This document shows, in pieces, positions 61,625 to 64,000 of a stretch of DNA of 64,000 nucleotides (position 1 is the first letter of the stretch; the number at the start of each line of letters is the position of its first letter). The translations under genes were made by a program, and so were the position numbers. Under the pieces are notes generated by a model. It saw nothing but the letters and a program-made list of their open reading frames with translations, was not told the DNA's origin and ran no database searches. This DNA is from DASRAU01 sp035638075 (lineage in GTDB: Bacteria; Acidobacteriota; Polarisedimenticolia; Gp22-AA2). The stretch covers positions 1 through 64,000 of the forward strand of contig DASRAU010000004.1 of the NCBI GenBank assembly GCA_035638075.1. The letters run 5' to 3'.

Positions 61625-62581
61625 ATGCCGCGCGACATCGCCCGGCGCGTGCTCGAGCTCGAGGCCCGGGCGATCCTCGACCTGGTGCCGCGCCTCGACG
61701 GCTCCTTCGACCGCGCCGTGGAGATCCTCGCCGCCTGCCAGGGCCGCGTCGTGGTGACCGGCATGGGGAAGTCGGGTCTCATCGGCGCGAAGATCGCCGC
61801 GACCTTCTCGAGCACCGGAACGCCGTCGACCTTCCTGCATCCCGCCGAGGCGGTGCACGGCGACATCGGGATGGTGGTCTCCGGAGATGTGGTCCTGGCG
61901 ATCTCCTCGAGCGGCGAAACCGAAGAGCTGGTGCGGCTGCTCGAAATCCTCAAGCGCCTCGACGTGCGCCTGGTGGCGCTGACCGGCGGGCGCGACTCGA
62001 CCCTGGCGCGGCACGCGCAGGCGGCCCTGGACGTGGGCATCGAGCGCGAGGCGTCGCCGCTCGGGCTCGTGCCGACGGCGAGCACCACCGCCGCGCTGGC
62101 GATGGGGGACGCGCTGGCGATGGCCCTCGTGGAGCGGCGCGGTTTCACGCTCGAGGATTTCGCGCGGCTCCATCCGGGGGGACGGCTGGGCCGCAAGGTC
62201 CTGACCGTCGGGCACCTGATGCACGCCGGGGACGCGGCGCCGCGGGTGCGCCTGGGTGCGGCGCTGTCGGAGGCGCTGCGGATCATGAGCGACGGCCGAC
62301 TGGGGATGGCGGTGGTGATCGCCGAATCGGGCGCGCTCGAAGGGGTGATCACCGACGGCGATCTCCGGCGGGCTCTCCTGCGCGGCGGCGATCCGCACCG
62401 CATGCGGGTGGACGACGCGATGGGGCGGAACCCCGTCACGATCGCCCGGGAGGACCTCGCGGCCGCGGCGCTCAGCCTCATGGAGGCGCGCAAGATCACC
62501 TCGCTCGTGGTCCTCGGGCCCGATCGCCGGGTCGAGGGGGTGCTGCACCTCCATGATCTGTGGCGCACGCAGCTGTTCTGA
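61625..62581 (+). CDS. kdsD: Arabinose-5-phosphate isomerase
   Basis: Makes arabinose-5-phosphate from ribulose-5-phosphate for Kdo; 318 residues. SIS domain (about 30-165): VVTGMGKSGLIGAKIAAT, LHPAEAVHGDIGMV, SSSGETEELVRLLEI, GLVPTASTTAALAMGDALA. Two CBS domains follow (about 205-318), VGHLMHAGD onward. It begins one base after the kdsA stop. Confidence 0.95.
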   Translation: MPRDIARRVLELEARAILDLVPRLDGSFDRAVEILAACQGRVVVTGMGKSGLIGAKIAATFSSTGTPSTFLHPAEAVHGDIGMVVSGDVVLAISSSGETEELVRLLEILKRLDVRLVALTGGRDSTLARHAQAALDVGIEREASPLGLVPTASTTAALAMGDALAMALVERRGFTLEDFARLHPGGRLGRKVLTVGHLMHAGDAAPRVRLGAALSEALRIMSDGRLGMAVVIAESGALEGVITDGDLRRALLRGGDPHRMRVDDAMGRNPVTIAREDLAAAALSLMEARKITSLVVLGPDRRVEGVLHLHDLWRTQLF

Positions 62582-62597
62582 TCTCGCGGGGGAATCC

Positions 62598-63137
62598 GTG
62601 ACTTGCCGCAAGCCGTTCGGCGCGCGCGCGCGCCGCGTGACGCTTCTGCTGATGGACGTGGACGGCGTGCTCACCGACGGACGCCTGGCTCTCGGCGACC
62701 ACGGGCACGAGACGCGCCGCTGGCACGTCCGCGACGGCTCGGGGATCGTGCTGGCGCGGCGGGCGGGGCTCCATGTGGGCTTCCTGTCGGGACGCGGCGA
62801 CGCCGGGGTGCGCCGGCGCGCGCGCGAGCTGGGCGTGGACGAGGTCCATCTCCGCGCCCGCGACAAGGGAGCGGTCTACGAGGACATCCGCGGGCGGCTC
62901 GGCCTCGAGGACCGGGCCGTGTGCTACATCGGCGACGACCTGGTGGACCTGCCGGTGCTCCGGCGGGTGGGCGTCCCGGTGGCGGTTGCCGACGCCCACG
63001 CGGAGGTGCGGCGCCGCGTGCCCTTCGTCACCGCGGCGCGCGGCGGTGAGGGAGCGGTACGCGAGGTGATCGATGCGGTCCTGCAGGCGCAGGGGCGCAT
63101 GCCGGAAATCCTGGCCTGGTTCGAGGGGGAGCGATGA
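62598..63137 (+). CDS. kdsC: Kdo-8-phosphate phosphatase
   Basis: HAD phosphatase, 179 residues, hydrolysing Kdo-8-phosphate. Seen are LLLMDVDGVLTDGRLALG with the nucleophile Asp, RDGSGIVLARRAGLHVGFLSG, EVHLRARDKGAVYED and YIGDDLVDLPVLRRVGVPVAV. GTG 62598 is preferred, with GGGGGAA before it; the ATG at 62553 is inside kdsD. The stop overlaps the lapA ATG. Confidence 0.94.
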   Translation: MTCRKPFGARARRVTLLLMDVDGVLTDGRLALGDHGHETRRWHVRDGSGIVLARRAGLHVGFLSGRGDAGVRRRARELGVDEVHLRARDKGAVYEDIRGRLGLEDRAVCYIGDDLVDLPVLRRVGVPVAVADAHAEVRRRVPFVTAARGGEGAVREVIDAVLQAQGRMPEILAWFEGER

Positions 63138-63466
63138 ACATCCTCGTTTATCTTCTCGTCTGCCTGTTCTTCATCCTGCTGTTCGTCGTCGGCATCTACA
63201 ACACCGAGGACGTCACGGTGAACCTGATCCTCTGGCACGCCGGTCCCGCGCCGATGGGGGCGGTCATCGCCACCGCGGCCATCCTCGGGATCGCCTTCGC
63301 GTGCGCCATCGGCATCCTCGACGGCATCAAGATCCGCATCGCCAACCGGCAGCTGCGGCGCCAGCTGCAGCGGCTGGACGAGGAATGCGACGCGCTGCGC
63401 CTGCAGCTCGCGCGGCACCAGGGACCGACGGCGCCGGTGGAAAAGGAAAAGGCCCGGTCGTTCTGA
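63134..63466 (+). CDS. lapA: LapA-domain membrane protein
   Basis: 110-residue LapA (YciS) family protein with two hydrophobic helices (LVYLLVCLFFILLFVVGIYN and MGAVIATAAILGIAFACAIG). NTEDVTVNLILW between them is the LapA signature, and a charged coiled coil follows (about 72-98). In E. coli LapA works with LapB in LPS regulation, which fits its place at the end of the Kdo operon. It takes the position where lptC/lptA would lie in many bacteria. Its stop codon is in the loop of the terminator. Confidence 0.9.
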   Translation: MNILVYLLVCLFFILLFVVGIYNTEDVTVNLILWHAGPAPMGAVIATAAILGIAFACAIGILDGIKIRIANRQLRRQLQRLDEECDALRLQLARHQGPTAPVEKEKARSF

Positions 63467-63475
63467 CCGGGCCTT
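63449..63475. terminator. Bidirectional terminator hairpin
   Basis: Perfect 11-base stem AAGGCCCGGTC/GACCGGGCCTT around a five-base loop. It overlaps the last codons and stop of lapA. On the minus strand it is followed by TTCCTTTTCC, a T-rich tail for the gene coming from the right. On the plus strand only the TT inside the stem is present, so termination of the kds operon may be weaker. Confidence 0.8.
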
Positions 63476-63497
63476 CGGATCCGCGAAACGGTTCGGT

Positions 63498-64000
63498 TTA
63501 TTTTCGGAAGACGTGCTGGTCCGGCGGCTCCTCGGAGGGATTCCCCTTGGGCGACGGCACCGCGATGTAGCCCGGAGGAATCGGGCTGTCCATCAGGTTG
63601 ACGGCGCTCTCCGCCAGGAAGGTCGTGGTCATCGTGCGGCTGACCGGCCCCTCGGGCGTCCGGTAGCTCACCGTGATGTCGTCCCCGTTGAGCAGCGCGA
63701 GCGGCGACCGGCTGTCGATGTTCTCCTCGCTCAGTCGCAGCGGCGCCGTCCAGACCCCGCGCGCCATGGTCACGAAAAGGACGCGTCCATCGCGCGCCCC
63801 CTCGGTGTAGAAAACGTAGGGCACGCCGGAGACGTCGAACAGGAGCCGCGGCTCGGTCTGGTCGTACCCCATCAGATCGCTCCGCGCGATGCGTGTCGCG
63901 TCCGTCCAGGCGAAGCCGTTGAACGCGGACATGACCAGGCGCTTGCGGTTGCCGTCGTTCTGCGGCCAGATGGCCCACGGCTGCCCGGTCTTGGGATTGG
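63498..64000 (-). CDS. C-terminal part of a secreted beta-propeller-like protein
   Basis: Only the last ~167 residues are present; the start lies beyond the window. Short beta-rich units recur (GQPWAIWPQNDGNR, LLFDVSGVPYVFYTEGARDG, VLFVTMARGVWTAPLRLSE), each with an aromatic or W pattern like sialidase/BNR-type propellers. The C-terminus is Pro-rich and non-hydrophobic. Function unknown. It converges on the kds operon across a shared terminator. Confidence 0.6.
   Translation of the reverse strand, partial: NPKTGQPWAIWPQNDGNRKRLVMSAFNGFAWTDATRIARSDLMGYDQTEPRLLFDVSGVPYVFYTEGARDGRVLFVTMARGVWTAPLRLSEENIDSRSPLALLNGDDITVSYRTPEGPVSRTMTTTFLAESAVNLMDSPIPPGYIAVPSPKGNPSEEPPDQHVFRK

Overview
This is a GC-rich, gene-dense bacterial chromosome segment. 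It has no mobile elements, no CRISPR array, one tRNA, and no gene-free stretch longer than about 200 bases. Gram-negative character is shown by a Kdo (LPS core) biosynthesis operon, lipoprotein signals, a SurA-type chaperone and a TRAP transporter with a TatT lipoprotein. Complex I, MqnD (futalosine route to menaquinone) and a 2-oxoacid dehydrogenase operon indicate a respiratory, menaquinone-using organism. The gene mix fits Acidobacteriota or a related uncultivated phylum. That placement is inference from gene content only.

Layout. (1) 1-6407, minus: nuoABCDHIJKL, with nuoE, nuoF and nuoG absent between nuoD and nuoH; nuoL runs off the left edge. (2) 6447-7624: lytic transglycosylase and DUF192 pair. 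(3) 7750-11423, plus: gapA-pgk-tpiA-secG and tRNA-Leu(GAG). (4) 11477-15124, minus: small acidic protein, trxB, then the overlapping mqnD-ygfZ-cbiX operon. (5) 15240-18163, plus: SirB1-like protein and a DinG-type helicase. (6) 18167-27671, minus: acyl-CoA ligase, YfiR plus hybrid histidine kinase, and a mixed metabolic/repair string (DUF72, DJ-1, thioesterase, SDR, Nudix, methyltransferase). (7) 27726-35760: secreted protein, MFS carrier, ThiO, a deoxyhypusine-synthase-like enzyme, an iscR-iscS-iscA operon, and a divergent Cys-rich secreted protein. (8) 35787-42388, minus: lpd-E1alpha-E1beta-E2-lipB-lipA. (9) 42497-49779: class V aminotransferase, tandem ThyX, trmB and a TRAP transporter. (10) 49776-58171, minus: Rieske, Bcp, then a long overlapping operon ridA-ferredoxin-moaA-iscU-nuoI2-nuoB2-midA-mrp-surA-small membrane protein. 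(11) 58361-63466, plus: kdsB-pyrG-kdsA-kdsD-kdsC-lapA, closed by a bidirectional terminator facing a truncated secreted gene.

The most interesting region is 51133-57710. A second nuoB/nuoI pair is embedded, with overlapping start and stop codons, among bacterial relatives of the mitochondrial complex I assembly factors NDUFAF7 (MidA) and Ind1/NUBPL (Mrp). An IscU-type scaffold whose first ligand cysteine is replaced by histidine sits at the head of this cluster. The remaining ISC genes lie about 20 kb away behind a probable IscR operator.

Two genome-wide habits also show. First, CTG appears to serve as a start codon (nuoJ, dinG, and a small membrane protein at 51133-51387 that a search limited to ATG/GTG/TTG starts would miss). 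Second, many first genes of operons carry a TANNNT box 5-11 nt before the start codon and lack a Shine-Dalgarno sequence, which suggests leaderless mRNAs. Other promoters have an extended -10 of the form TGnTAnnnT.
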